Shown in pieces: positions 11,969 through 22,865 of a stretch of 64,000 nucleotides of DNA. Each line of letters starts with the position of its first letter. Position 1 is the first letter of the stretch. Source of the stretch: Hydrangea macrophylla. Lineage: Eukaryota > Streptophyta > Magnoliopsida > Cornales > Hydrangeaceae. The stretch lies in the NCBI GenBank assembly GCA_033977485.1, contig CM066989.1:32713095-32777094 (forward strand), written 5' to 3'. The notes under the pieces are model-generated. The model was not told the DNA's origin. It searched no databases and worked only from the letters and a program-made list of their open reading frames with translations. The position numbers and the translations under genes are program-made.

Positions 11969-12228
11969 GTACCTTTTCTTTGGAAGAAGAAGAACGATCA
12001 GGAGTTCCAGTCGCGACTGTCGATGGGTGAAATTGGTTGATTTGAAAAATTGTGCAATTTTAGGTTTGAGGTGAAATGATCTAATTTTAATTTTGTATTG
12101 TAAGCCCGAATTTATTGATTTTTGTAATTGGTTCATTTTGTCAACCAAACACTTTAAAATGGGCCCATACATAAATGGGCTCATTTTAAATGGATTCATT
12201 CTCAATTTTATGTACAACCAAACAGGCT
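9317..12228 (-). mobile_element. PIF/Harbinger-like DNA transposon, degenerate
   Basis: The ends are inverted copies: the left starts GGGACTATTTGGTTGTACA and the reverse of the right starts AGCCTGTTTGGTTGTACA, with similar Thr-rich-like AT sequence further in on both sides. A 3-bp CTA occurs on both flanks (9314-9316 and 12229-12231), as expected for this superfamily. Inside is the tail of a transposase reading frame on the minus strand (9826-9977), but no intact transposase. Between 10000 and 12060 there is only AT-rich and GA-rich DNA, including (GA)n and (CA)n runs at 11880-11966. The element sits within an intron of the PIG-S pseudogene. Confidence 0.65.
9826..9977 (-). pseudogene. C-terminal exon of a Harbinger-type transposase
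   Basis: The frame ends in KRIQDSIAQNMWADYVT and a TAG stop. The pattern R..IA..MW.DY at the extreme C-terminus is typical of plant PIF/Harbinger (HARBI1/ALP1-like) DDE nucleases, recalled from family knowledge. A plausible AG acceptor lies just upstream (at 9978-9979). No DDE catalytic part was found, so this is a leftover final exon. Confidence 0.45.
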
Positions 12229-13781
12229 CTAAGAAATTGCAAAATAATTAGGGGCAAGCTTGAAGGCAGATGTTGTCATCGTGTGCGATGCTACGGGAAA
12301 CAATGTCATCACAGGCGGAATACACAAGACATCGCCCAATGCATAGAGAGACGACGCTTATCTTCCTGGGCTGTAGTAAGTAGATCGAGAGGTCGTTCTG
12401 CACTATTTTTATGTAACGTGTCGCCATCTCATCTCGGTTCCCTACACTTATGAACTATGAACAAACTCCAAATACTGTCTTTTATTTGGAGAAGTGTCAA
12501 ATATTTCAGTGCTACTAGAATAATTGCCGATGAATTAAAACATAGGAATGACCATTAAACAAACTTTTTTTTTTATAGGCAACTGACATGTTTTCCTATC
12601 TCATCCATTATAATTATCCTTGGAAGTGACTGGACCTGCATGAAGTTCTTTGTCAGAACTCAGAAACCCAATTGTGAAGTATAAACGTAAATAAACGACT
12701 GACAATATACCAATCGGGAAAGTGATCCAAGGGTTGTAGCACATGAGAGAAGATTAAAACACGTGCTGTCGAGATAACTCATCCAGTTCCCTACAAACAG
12801 TGGAATAGAAAGAACACAAACATTATTGCCAAAATACAGTCTAACTATATCACCACATAACAACATAATAGTTAAAGAGAAGAGAAAACCAGAATGGATG
12901 TTTGTCTAACCATTCTGTAAAGCCTTTTTCACTGGATAGAAGGATGGACGTGGCTGATGCACTGACATAAAGGTTATCAGATTTAAGTCCAAAAAGCTGC
13001 CGGAGCTGCTCCATGAAAACTTCAAACACCTTCTGAAGGTCCTGTTTATCATAATAGGCATGCCATCAAATATAGGAAAAATAAAGTACAATCCATCCAC
13101 AATGCTATAACTTGTAGTCATTCAAGTTAGAACTACACAATGGCTCCATATATTTCAAACATATAATTTTTGGAAAGCATTTCAGCATTTTCAGTCTTTT
13201 GGTTGTAATATTGTAACCATATGTTGAGGAAATGAAAATACCCCCATCATATCCACGCTTAAAATAGAGCAATGCACTGAATACACGTAATGCATACCTA
13301 CCGTACTATGATCTGTACACATGCATGTAAAGCCGATATTTATGCGCATACAGAAGTGTTGGTATGAGTGTTTCATGTATGTTAGACATACATGATACAT
13401 ACATATTTGTACATCCATATGCCTATATACTCACAAACACTTAAATGTGCACATTCACATCCATATGCACATATATATATATATATATATATAACAAACC
13501 TAAATTGGGGGCAATTCTCAAAATCAGTAGCTTTTTTTTTTTTTTAAATAATTGAAAGAACACCATAAAAGGTGGAATACAATTATTGATCTCCATGGAA
13601 CTAAATTTTGGCTTATAAGAATAAACAAACAGAGATGTCAAACTTCTTTTCTCCTTTTCGAGTGGATATATAAATTATGTCATTACCATCCTGGAAGTCT
13701 GATGGCTGTATAGAGTCACTAGACATACATAACGAATGCAGAAAGAGAATAAGAGCTTTCTGTACAATATAATATGTTGAG

Positions 13782-13945
13782 TAATGATACACCCACACCC
13801 CCAACCACATTCAGTACATCCTGACCTTTGATTGCTCTTAATTCTAGTGGGTTTCACATAGTTCCACATAGGACCCACTAAAATCAAGAGACAGGATGTA
13901 TAGAATGTGGTTAGGGGTGTAGTTGAGGGAGTGGGTATATCATTA
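13782..13945. mobile_element. Hairpin MITE, ~164 bp
   Basis: The left half (TAATGATACACCCAC, then CCAACCACATTC) is mirrored by the right half (GAATGTGGTTAGG, then GTGGGTATATCATTA). Inner parts also pair (CTTAATTCTAGTGGGT with ACCCACTAAAATCAAG), leaving a loop of about 20 bases. A transcript would fold into one long hairpin. Target-site duplication is unclear. It lies between two PIG-S pseudogene exons. Confidence 0.75.
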
Positions 13946-14432
13946 TTGTAATTTGTTTCCCAATTGAGCTATTTTCTCAATCACTACACACTGTAAATGT
14001 CACATTATTCGATACATTAGAGATGTGCTTCTGACGTGAGGTGGTATTGTATGACATGTCTCATTCAAGGGCAAAGTGGGAACGAAAGGGGACACATGTC
14101 AGGTAGTGAAGGCATGGGTGAGCAAAAGTGCTCTCCACCACAAAATGCAAAATCTTTGACCGCCCGCCTGCTGCAATAGAAGTATCCAAGTGCCACTCAT
14201 TTGAATTCACCTGAAAAATTTTAATGACAACATTCGTGAGAATAAAAAAGAGGACCCACGATGTAAAATTTATATATTGTGGAATAAAGGTCAGACTTGC
14301 ACATGAGAAGAAACACCAAATTCCTTAATAAATGTAGAGTACATATATCTCTAACAATCAATGTGCGGAAAAATAGGTGCAAAATGGTATCAAAAAAGTT
14401 TCAAAAGAAACAACAATTCGAAGGGGAAAGTA

Positions 14433-15179
14433 GATAGCATGATATTATTGGAAGGTCTGGACTAATTGCTTGTACAAATGGAAGTATCAGGGTTGTACCC
14501 CAAACTCTATATCCAGTTGGTGGGAGCAGTGGCCCTCTCTATGTCCAAATTTGGGTAACATCCTGATTTGGAGGCTGCGTTTTCTTTCAACGGTTTGGTC
14601 ACTGTGGATGCATAGAAATGAAGTTGCGTTCTCGGAAAAGCAAGTGGATATGGAAAGTACATGCGAGTTGATCCACATGCGGGCCATCTTGTGGTTCAAA
14701 GCATTGAGGCCAGGGTGTTTGTACCCAATCACTCACATGGTACGCCAGATTCAGCCCTCAACGTATATTCCTAGAGCCCCCAAATCCCTGACACAAGCTC
14801 TCTGGGTCACTCCGGAAGAGACTCACAAGGGGTGGTATTGGCCCTTTACTCGAAGAGTTTTGGGGTAAACGAATCCAACTGTGCAGAACTTTCAGCTTTG
14901 TTGGAGGGCCTTCGCCTTTTTCTGAGAACAGGAAAGTTGGATGTGGTGAACTTGACTATAGAAAGTGATTCTCAGGTGGTTGTATCATGGATACTTAACC
15001 AGCAAAAAAGGCCATGGAAACATAGAGGGGTGTTTTTGGATATTGATGAAATGTGGAGCCGGATATCACAGGTCAAGATTGTCAAACTGAGCCATGTGCC
15101 TCGGAACGTAAATGGCTTTGCTGATTACCTTGCAAATTCTGGGATCTCGAGAATAATTCCTTTTGAGGCAGTTTTTTAA
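14433..15179 (+). pseudogene. LINE (L1-type) 3' remnant with RNase H domain
   Basis: Two open frames in different phases make up the 3' end of a plant non-LTR retrotransposon. The first (14470-14868) has the WW...W and LW.HRNE features found between reverse transcriptase and RNase H in these elements. The second (14832-15179) has the RNase H pattern NCAELSALLEGLRLF, IESDSQVVVSW and HVPRNVNGFADYLA. The first catalytic block of RNase H is missing at the join, so there is a deletion and frameshift near 14850. The reverse transcriptase proper is absent: a 5'-truncated copy, as is common for LINEs. Confidence 0.8.
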
Positions 15180-17430
15180 GGGGTTCCTGTAGTGTTTTTT
15201 CTAGTGTTCTGCTCTGGTCTTTTGAGATGACTGCGTATCAGTGGGTTTTTTTGAAACAGTGTTCCCTTCACTGCTTCAGCAAGGAACCTACTATTGGGTT
15301 TGGGTTTGGGAGGGTTTTCGGTGTGCGTTTTCTTTGGGTGTGGTGTTTTTTAACCCTATAGGGTCGGAGAGCTTCTTTCTCCTTTTGGCGTGTGTGAGTT
15401 TTTTGGTGTGTGTTCCTCTCATGATGGGTGGTTTTATCTATTCGCGTCGTGTGTGTATCTAGCTTACCTACTTGCACCTCGTTGAATTGTCTGCCTTGGT
15501 AATTTTAGGGAGTGCGTTCTTTTGGCCTTTTGTAGGCTAATGTTTGCTAAGTAGAGTTGTACGTTTTTGGGCCAGTTTGGAGAGATTCTTATCTCAAACC
15601 ATGTTCCAAGTTTTTGGTCTGCTACATCGAGATATCTAATCAGTTTTGGGGCTGTTATTTGCCATTGGAAGAAGAGTTTTCTAAGTCCTAGAGACATACT
15701 GATTCTCTAAAGGACATGGATGCAAAAGGTCTAGGACCGTTGTTGGTTTGGGTGTCATTTTTTATTTTTTTATTTTTTTTATTTATTTTGAAAATCTACG
15801 ATTGTTGAGAAATTGGAGGGCTTTCTGGTTTGGTTTTGTGCTTGTTCCAAAACTTCTGCTTTATGAGATCTGTTTGCTGCTATACTGCTTGTTCTCTCTT
15901 TATGCTGCTGGTTTCTAGGTCGATAATTTGCGTCGTGGGTGCTTGAGCTTGGTTGGGGGCAGGGGTTTTTTGCTGAGTAGTAGTGTTGTGGTACATAAAG
16001 CTTAAAGATGGGGCTCTTTGGATCTTCTCGGCTCGTTTTGCTTGGGGGATAGTTTTGGTTTTTCTTTCGCAAGCTGCTCACTTGGGTAGTGACTGCTTTG
16101 GGGCGTCTGCGGTCTGCTGAAGTGAAGCAGAACAAAAAACATTTCAACTGATTCTTCATATGTGCAAGTGCAACATGGAGTGCTTCTTCTTGTGTTTGCT
16201 TATAGTTGCTGTTGCTAAATCAGGAGGAGAAGACTTTTGGTTGCCTGGGGATGCTGCTGGTTTTGTGGGGCTATTTGTTTGTTCAGCATTGGCAAGAGCC
16301 AAGAGGTTTAAAGAGTCGTCTTGTAAAAGTTATGGCCAGTTGATTAGCAATCTGCTGTTCGATGAGCACTTCTGCTAGTTTCTATTGTCCAATATTTTCA
16401 ACTTGAGGAGCACAAGTCTGGTTGGTTTGTGGAATTCTGGGGATGTGGAATTCTGGTGGTGTGGAGTTCTTAAAGGTGGAGAGTTGTCTGTTGGTGGAGT
16501 GGAATTCTGATTCGGGGGTTTACTAGAGTTTGGTGCCAGCTTAATAATGCACCAGTAGGTAGTCTACATCCTCAATTTTTTGTGCTTTCGACTCCTCGCT
16601 GCGATTTTGAGTGATGGTTACTTCTGATATGGCCCAGCCTTATGCTGTTATGGATATAAATTTTTATAAGCTGGATTTTAGGCTGGTTCATGTTTTACTT
16701 TCTATGTTTTGTTTCTAATTTAATGGGTGGATGCACCCTACCGGTTAATGATTGGCTCTACATGGGTGGCTTCCTTTGGCACTGCAAATGCAACTAGGAG
16801 TGCAGATTTTTCTGGGAGTGCTGATTTATTTCTGCTCATAATTGCTGTTACGTATGTAAGGTGGAACATCCTTATGGCTGTATTGGGAGGCTGCTGATTT
16901 GGGGAGATTTACTCATGCTCAGACTTGGCCTTCAAATTAAACCACATCAAACCAACGTTCAACTTTCTAGTTAATCAAGATCATTTTGATGGGGTTTTAA
17001 TTTTTTTAGTCTAACACTGGGGTGCTTCTGACTTGGTCTTTCTTTGGAATTATCATTTGGTGCATGTGGGGTTAACTAAGGGATGGGGTTTTATTTTATT
17101 TTAAACATTATTTTTTTTAATCCCTAGACCCACTGTTGTGAGAGGGAACCTAACAAACCACACCTAAAGAACTTTACCCAAGTATGTTCCTTGAGTAATT
17201 GTGTAACAATTTTTTGCTTTTTTGATTAAAGTGGACCATAATGGATTAATTGAGTATTGGATCATTGGATGAAACAAAGTCCAATCTAAATTAGGATAAA
17301 TAAGGAAATCAAGTATTATGAATAAATAAAAGAATTGTGTACTAGAAATTAATCGTGTAGAAGAATAACATGAATTCACAAGCCTCTCAGTCCCAGGTTT
17401 ACTTTTGTCCCTATTTGTTAAGACATTATT
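15180..17430. other. G/T-rich region after LINE, no gene recognised
   Basis: Up to about 16900 the plus strand is unusually rich in G and T (repeats of TTTGGTGTG and GTGGAATTCTG type), which would suit a long LINE 3' UTR. The small frames here have no recognisable features. From 16900 the composition returns to AT-rich, with a (CT)n run at 17441-17459 just beyond. Confidence 0.4.
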
Positions 17431-19732
17431 TTAGTTATCTCTCTCTCTCTCTCTCTCTCCTTTTTTTTTTTTGGACTAGAAGACTAATGATAGTATTAAA
17501 GAACCTACTGGTATTATCTAATTTCTATTACACGTCTCCACTTTCCAAGTTCTCCATAGCATTGGACATTTTTTTTACACTTTAATTAAGATTCACAAAA
17601 CAGTCTACTCTTCGTGTTCTCTTAATAATGTGCTATGATGAACTAAACACGATTGATCTTTACACAAGTGTGCACTTTCAAGCTTTGCATTGAAGGTAAT
17701 TATTATTCCTTACTCTTCTATTCATTCATTCAACTTACTTATAAATTTCATTCTCATTACTATTAATGTAATATTTTCAATAACTTAATGGTCAAAATGA
17801 AAACAAAAAAACTATTAGTTATAGTAACATTTGTCCCCTTCTCATGTCGGGACTTCTATTTACAGTTATTGGATTCAGTTTTCATTAAGGGTACTGAAGT
17901 AATTTCACATACATAAAACTATACCCATCAACTCTTGATATCAATTCTTAGTATTTCATAACTCTTTTTAAAGAATCTTGATTTGTTTTTATTCTTCTTC
18001 TTCTTCTTTTCTTTTTTCTTTTTTGGAGCTCTATGATGAGTCACTCACGATTTTGTTTATTCTATACCAACAATAATATAGGTAACTTCTATCGAACCTA
18101 TTCTAGGTAAGATATGCATTCAAAAAATTTTAGGATTCAATTTCAACCACTTTAATATTTGGTTACCCATTTAACATAGAGTGCATTTTTCTCACTCTTG
18201 CTTATCCACCACTACCATGCTGACATGTGTCATATTCCATTCCCATTTTACCCATGCATTTAGCAACACAATTATTGAATGTAAAACTTAATTGAGTATT
18301 TTTCTTTATGAAAAGTTACTATTGTTATCTTTATTAGCAATAATTCGTAGAATTATTATCATTGTTTAAGTTCCACAAGAAAGATAGGAAGTTAGCTAGA
18401 CAAATTTAGCTTGTGATTATAACCAATTAAGTGGTAAAATAAAAATTTAAGCACATTTTTTATACAATACATTTGATAATGTACCACTTAATTGAAAGAG
18501 TCACTACACTTAATTCTGTCATATGGGATACCATATCCTTTTGTAAGCATCTCTTTGTGACTCTAGTATTACTCTAATTGAAAATGCAGCCAAAAATCCA
18601 ATGAATATCTTAATTGAAAAAATTCGACTAGAAATAATCACTAATTGCAGTCTATTTCAATACTTGAAATATTCTTGAATGCAATAGATTTTACTCATGT
18701 TCAAAGAAAACTTTTTATTGAACTACGATAGATGTTGAATGTAGTGATTTCGTTTCTTTCCTATCCCTCAATATGTGCACCAGATAGAGCCTAAAAGTCT
18801 CTTTCGATATAGATTATCAATACATTTTCAGAATTTTAGGACTTTAAATTAAATTAAAACTACCATCCTATTGGTTTTTTCTATTTTGGTCTTAGTGGAT
18901 TCCGTTTTTTTTCCCTTCTTCTGTCATGTTTCAATATCTTTTCTCTTTCGTTAGGTGAACTCCATGGATAAGCAATTACTTTCTAATATCAATTCCCGTT
19001 ATAAAATTTTTTCTTATGTGATTCTTTCAATTATATTGGCAATTTGGCAATAGAGACTTTATGAAAAATTTTGGTTGAAAATTTTAAGAATTTTCAAGCC
19101 ACACAGCACAAAAAGTTTGACCATCTTGAACGTAAAGGGCTCCCTAAATCCTTTTTGTAGGAATCAAATTTTAATGTATATAAAAAAATATTTAAGAAAG
19201 CTAGATCATGATTGATTTGTAACTTATTCTAATTTGAACATATGAAATAATTTTATAGTTTAATAAATTACTATACAAACACGGTAAATTAATGAAATAC
19301 TAACATATGTGGTCGTACAATAAATAAATATATATTCATTATTAAGTAATGAACAAAGAAAATAATAAATTCAAAATATTAAAGATGTGAGAAAGAATTT
19401 TAGCTAGGCCATGTGGTAACAATTAAATAGCAACATAAAAAAATTATTATTGAACAAATAAACAAATGGTCTAAGAAGAATAATTCAACAGTTTTTTTTT
19501 TTTTTTTTTACCCTATGAATTGATTGTTATATGTGCTTTGTGTATCTTTTTTATTGTGGAAGTTGCATGAATTCTTCTTCTTCTTCTTATTTTTTATTTT
19601 TTATTTTTTTTACACCTAATTTACGTGTTTTTTTTAATCTTTTTTTTATTTTTTATTTTTTTTATTTTTTATTTTTAATTTTTTTTTTATTTTGGCTTAC
19701 TATTCCTAATTAGTTTTTAGACAGACACCGTT
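17431..19732 (+). other. AT-rich probable Helitron body
   Basis: No coding signal. A short (CT)n at 17441-17459 and long T/TTTTTA runs at 19490-19690 are the only structure. The segment probably belongs to the non-autonomous Helitron whose 3' end is at 19733-19761, but its 5' TC end could not be placed. A stretch at 18170-18265 is similar, in inverted orientation, to 14050-14135 and may be a shared MITE. Confidence 0.4.
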
Positions 19733-19761
19733 CACGTGCAACGCACGTGCGTTTAAACTAG
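19733..19761 (+). mobile_element. Helitron 3' terminus (hairpin + CTAG)
   Basis: A 7-bp stem CACGTGC-AAC-GCACGTG (19733-19749) is followed after nine bases by CTAG (19758-19761) and then T. A GC-rich hairpin about 10-12 nt before CTRR, inserted between A and T, defines Helitron 3' ends. A near-identical terminus lies at 22836-22865 on the other strand. No Rep/helicase gene is present, so it is non-autonomous. Confidence 0.7.
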
Positions 19762-20378
19762 TATACATATACGTGCACATACATGAGTTAACGTATACCA
19801 GATTTAGAAGATTAAGTAATCCAGTTAATAGGATTATAAAAGTGGTTAAATGAACATACAAAGAAAGGCAGATCTTGGTACTAAAAATGAAGCTGCTCTA
19901 CTATGAGATGGTGGCCAATACAAATCAAAACCAGCCAGGTAAGCCTAATAGCTATTTAAGTTAGCTGAAGTGACTTCACTTTGGAATCAAAACAATATAA
20001 AGCATAAAACTTGATTAATTACACCACTTTTTCTCCTTATTGAATAAACAATCACCAATAATAACATCTGAAATTTTTTTCCTAATCCTTCGCTCAAAAC
20101 CAACCACCAACAAAAACTCCAGGTTATTTAAAATGGGCAAATTTATAAAATCAAAATGCAAGCAGTGAGAATACAGAACCCAAGAACCATAGAACCTCGG
20201 CGAAACGAGACAGCCAAACTGAAACAGCCCCAACCTGATCCGAGCACACAAACAGCAAGCAAAAACCTCCCAACCGCACCACAAGAGCCCCAAATCAAAA
20301 AGGAAACCTAATCAAGACAAAAGGTAAACATCCAAAAAAAGGACCAGAATTATTACCACCACCGACCCAAACCTAGAA
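19762..20378. other. 3' flank of the ankyrin gene
   Basis: No separate gene. It should contain the 3' UTR of the minus-strand ankyrin gene. The 92-codon frame at 20015-20293 has no recognisable feature. Confidence 0.4.
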
Positions 20379-22371
20379 TTAAGTTCTTATTTTCATTATC
20401 TTTCGTATAAGGCGTATTGTGTGCCCCAGAACAAGAAGGGCTATCATACCAATCCATATCCAGATTATAACAAATAGCAAACGGAAGGTCCTATCTTCAT
20501 GTAAGTATGTGAAAATCAGTCCATCGACCCCAAAGATGTAAGCCACAAACATTGCTGAAATCGCGATCCACATGATCACCATTAAGATCCACATAAGAAA
20601 CCTTGTCCTAAAAGGGAAGCCACTTATGAGCAAGAGGATGATTGTAAGAGCTGCAATGAAGGCTATTGTGTTGCTAACTATGAATATATCATATCCATTT
20701 GGGTAATTATACGCCATTATTGATGTTCCCGCTACGTGTGATGACATGACGTCAAAGTCAATATAGTTATTTTCAGGTGATGGTGATGGTGATGGTGATG
20801 GTGATGCCAAATTATCAAGGTAATTCTCTTTCCAAATTCCACCTGGTGGATTCAGACCAGCCTGAAAAGCCATGGTGGCGATTAGGGATGCCACCACCAT
20901 TAACGCGTTGCGCATCTTTTCCAACCACTCATCATGTTTCTGTCGATATTTTGGCCGATTTTTATTTTGCTTTTGCATTTGCCGAAGTGACGATGAACTA
21001 TTCCTCCCCAACAAAGGATTGTCCTTTGATCTTAAAGCTCCGGAAGCCCTTAGAGATTCAACGATATCCATATCTTTAACACCCCTTCTACTTTGCACTA
21101 GAATGTCCATTGCTGTCAATCCGTTCAAATTCTCCACATTCACTTCAATTGTGGTACTCGTAAGCAAAAACTCTATAGTCTGCACAATTATAACTTTTAA
21201 CTGGTTAGGTTAGAGTCCAAGAAAAACTTTTGACAAATGACCTATATTTTACTCTCCTATGATTAGATTTGTTTTTACTTTACCTAGCCCTTTTATACAC
21301 TTAGGAAGTTAGACACACACTCTGCTTGTGGTATTGACTAAAGTGGACTCTTTTTGGTCAAAGTAATGGACATTTTAATTTCTATTTGGGGAAAAAAGTT
21401 CAGCCAACATATGATTTAAAATGTCAATTTTGTACACTAACTTTTCTTTCATTTTTCTTCCTTTCCTATCCTTTCTTCCACAATTTTTTTAGCCTTTCAT
21501 GAACTACAATTCTCATCACCCCTACCACACCCCACCAACAACCTCCAGTTAGTATAAGAAAATCAACTTAAATAATTAGTGGAAAATAAATTTTAATGTG
21601 AAGAAGATATATAGGAAAAAAAAAAAAAAGAAGTTAAAACAAGTTCAAAACAAATGAATGATTATACTGGGATTTGTAGTTAAAGGTTAACCCACGCATA
21701 ATGGTGTAGACTTTAAAACAAATCAAAGTACATAAAATATAATTAACACGAAAGTACTTTTTAATTATCAAAAGCTAATATTGTAGAAAAAACACAACAA
21801 TACCTCAATTTGTTTGTCATCCACCGCAAGATGCAAAGATTGTGTTGCCATCATTATCTTTGGAATTCACAAAATATAAATCGCCTATAGTCGCCACTAA
21901 AAACTTCAAAGTCTCCAATTGGTAGTGACTCACACACAAATGTAAAATAGTTTGACCATGGTCCACCATATCTCGAGCTGCCTGCGGCCTAGCGTGCAAC
22001 AGCTCTTTTAAAACATCCATGTGGCCTTTAATTGCCGCAAGGTAAAGTGAGTTTCTTCCGTCTCGATCACGAAACAAACACATCTCAGAGTTCACAGATA
22101 GCAAAGCGTTCACTATTCCCACGTAGCCTTTTGCGGATGCTAAGTGGAGTGGAGAAAATCTTTGCGAGTTTAACTCCCGTGAAAGTTCGGGCTTTCGAAA
22201 CAGAATCTCCTTCACGATATCTTCATGTCCTAGCATCGATGCCACGTGTAAAGGGGTTTCACTGAAACAATTTACAAAAACTCTGCCAAGAATCAGTGGA
22301 TCTGATTCGAGCAGTCGTAGGAATGAAGTTACATTCCCTTCCATTGTCGCTTCAAAAACCAATCTCTCCAT
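20379..22371 (-). CDS. Ankyrin-repeat / PGG-domain membrane protein, BDA1-like (one frameshift)
   Basis: Two exons, 22371-21804 and 21179-20379, with a GT/AG intron; the frame would give 455 residues. Exon 1 holds about five ankyrin repeats (TPLHVAS, SPLHLAS, NSLYLAA, TILHLCV). Exon 2 finishes the repeats and carries a PGG domain (MVVASLIATMAFQAGLNPPG), a Ser-Pro run from a (GGTGAT)n tract near 20777-20806, and about three hydrophobic helices before a short basic tail. This layout is that of plant ANK-TM proteins such as BDA1, ACD6 and ITN1, which act at membranes in immunity and stress signalling; the BDA1-like label is by architecture. Start chosen at MERLVF: longer frames upstream are low-complexity. 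Exon 1 is one base too long: an extra A in the run at 21835-21837 shifts the frame just before the last exon 1 codons. It is either a real lesion or a sequencing error. Confidence 0.85.
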
Positions 22372-22379
22372 TCTTCTTG

Positions 22380-22498
22380 TTTTCTGTGTGTGAGGATGTG
22401 TATTTGAGTGAGGGATATATTTGAGTGAGGGATATGAGGGATATGTGTATATTTGAGTGAGGGATATGTGCATTCGTAGGAGTGTGTATATATATATA
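22380..22498 (-). promoter_or_regulatory. TATA box and repetitive 5' leader of ankyrin gene
   Basis: TATATATATA at about 22487-22498 stands roughly 120 bp upstream of the start codon on the minus strand. Between it and the ATG are five short repeats of (T)GAGTGAGGGATAT type (plus-strand reading, 22405-22465), probably in the 5' UTR. Confidence 0.45.
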
Positions 22499-22835
22499 CA
22501 TGGGGAGGAGCAGCCAGGCCGGTTAGGTGGCACGTGCCCAGTGACATTAATCTACTCTTTAGTTAGGAATGATATCATTTGTTATGTTAGGTTGTTGGGT
22601 GGTTATTAATGAGGTGTAACACACCAGCCAATGCTACTGAGAAAATTTGCCAATAAAGAAGGACGTAGCACTAAGAGAAATGAACAGGCAGAAATGGAGA
22701 AGAAATAAGAGAAAAATATCACATAGAGCTGAGAGGCAGATCATAGAAAGAGAGGAGAAATATTAGTGTTCTTAAATACACTCGAAAATATGATAGCTCT
22801 ATTATTTTGCATTCATATATGTACATATATATATA

Positions 22836-22865
22836 CTAGTTTATATTGCACGTGCGTTGCACGTG
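22836..22865 (-). mobile_element. Helitron 3' terminus, minus strand
   Basis: On the minus strand the same hairpin CACGTGC-AAC-GCACGTG (22865-22849) is followed by AATATAAA and CTAG (22839-22836), then T. It is the same family as 19733-19761. The element body extends to the right into AT-rich DNA; its 5' end was not located. Confidence 0.7.

Larger units (their letters stand above)
8708..14210 (-). pseudogene. PIGS: PIG-S (GPI transamidase subunit) pseudogene, six exons
   Basis: Six minus-strand segments match plant PIG-S, a membrane subunit of the ER complex that attaches GPI anchors to proteins. In gene order they are: 14136-14210 (VNSNEWHLDTSIAAGGRSK), 12911-13041 (FMEQLRQLFGLKSDNLY), 12711-12791 (FNLLSCATTLGSLSRL), 12588-12635 (VQSLPRIIIMDEIGKH), 8943-9015 (VKFSLEAAKLAQSNASLGIY) and 8708-8859 (RSLAEDAFFHPSIMSVSYY). 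Borders are GT/AG and phases join. Breaks: the first segment stops after HFVV; the 81-bp third exon has indels that shift frame; the last exon diverges after FVVYS and stops at 8708, losing the C-terminal membrane segment; all upstream exons are missing. A PIF/Harbinger element (9317-12228) occupies the intron between the fourth and fifth segments, and a MITE lies between the first two. The recognition is strong; a functional product is very unlikely. Confidence 0.85.

Noticed and set aside
16160..16378. 72-codon frame with a hydrophobic start
   Set aside because: No family recognised, no splice or promoter context, and it lies in G/T-rich probable LINE tail.
20777..21213. Plus-strand frames opposite the ankyrin gene
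   Set aside because: They are antisense shadows of exon 2; the minus strand has the ankyrin/PGG features and splice sites.
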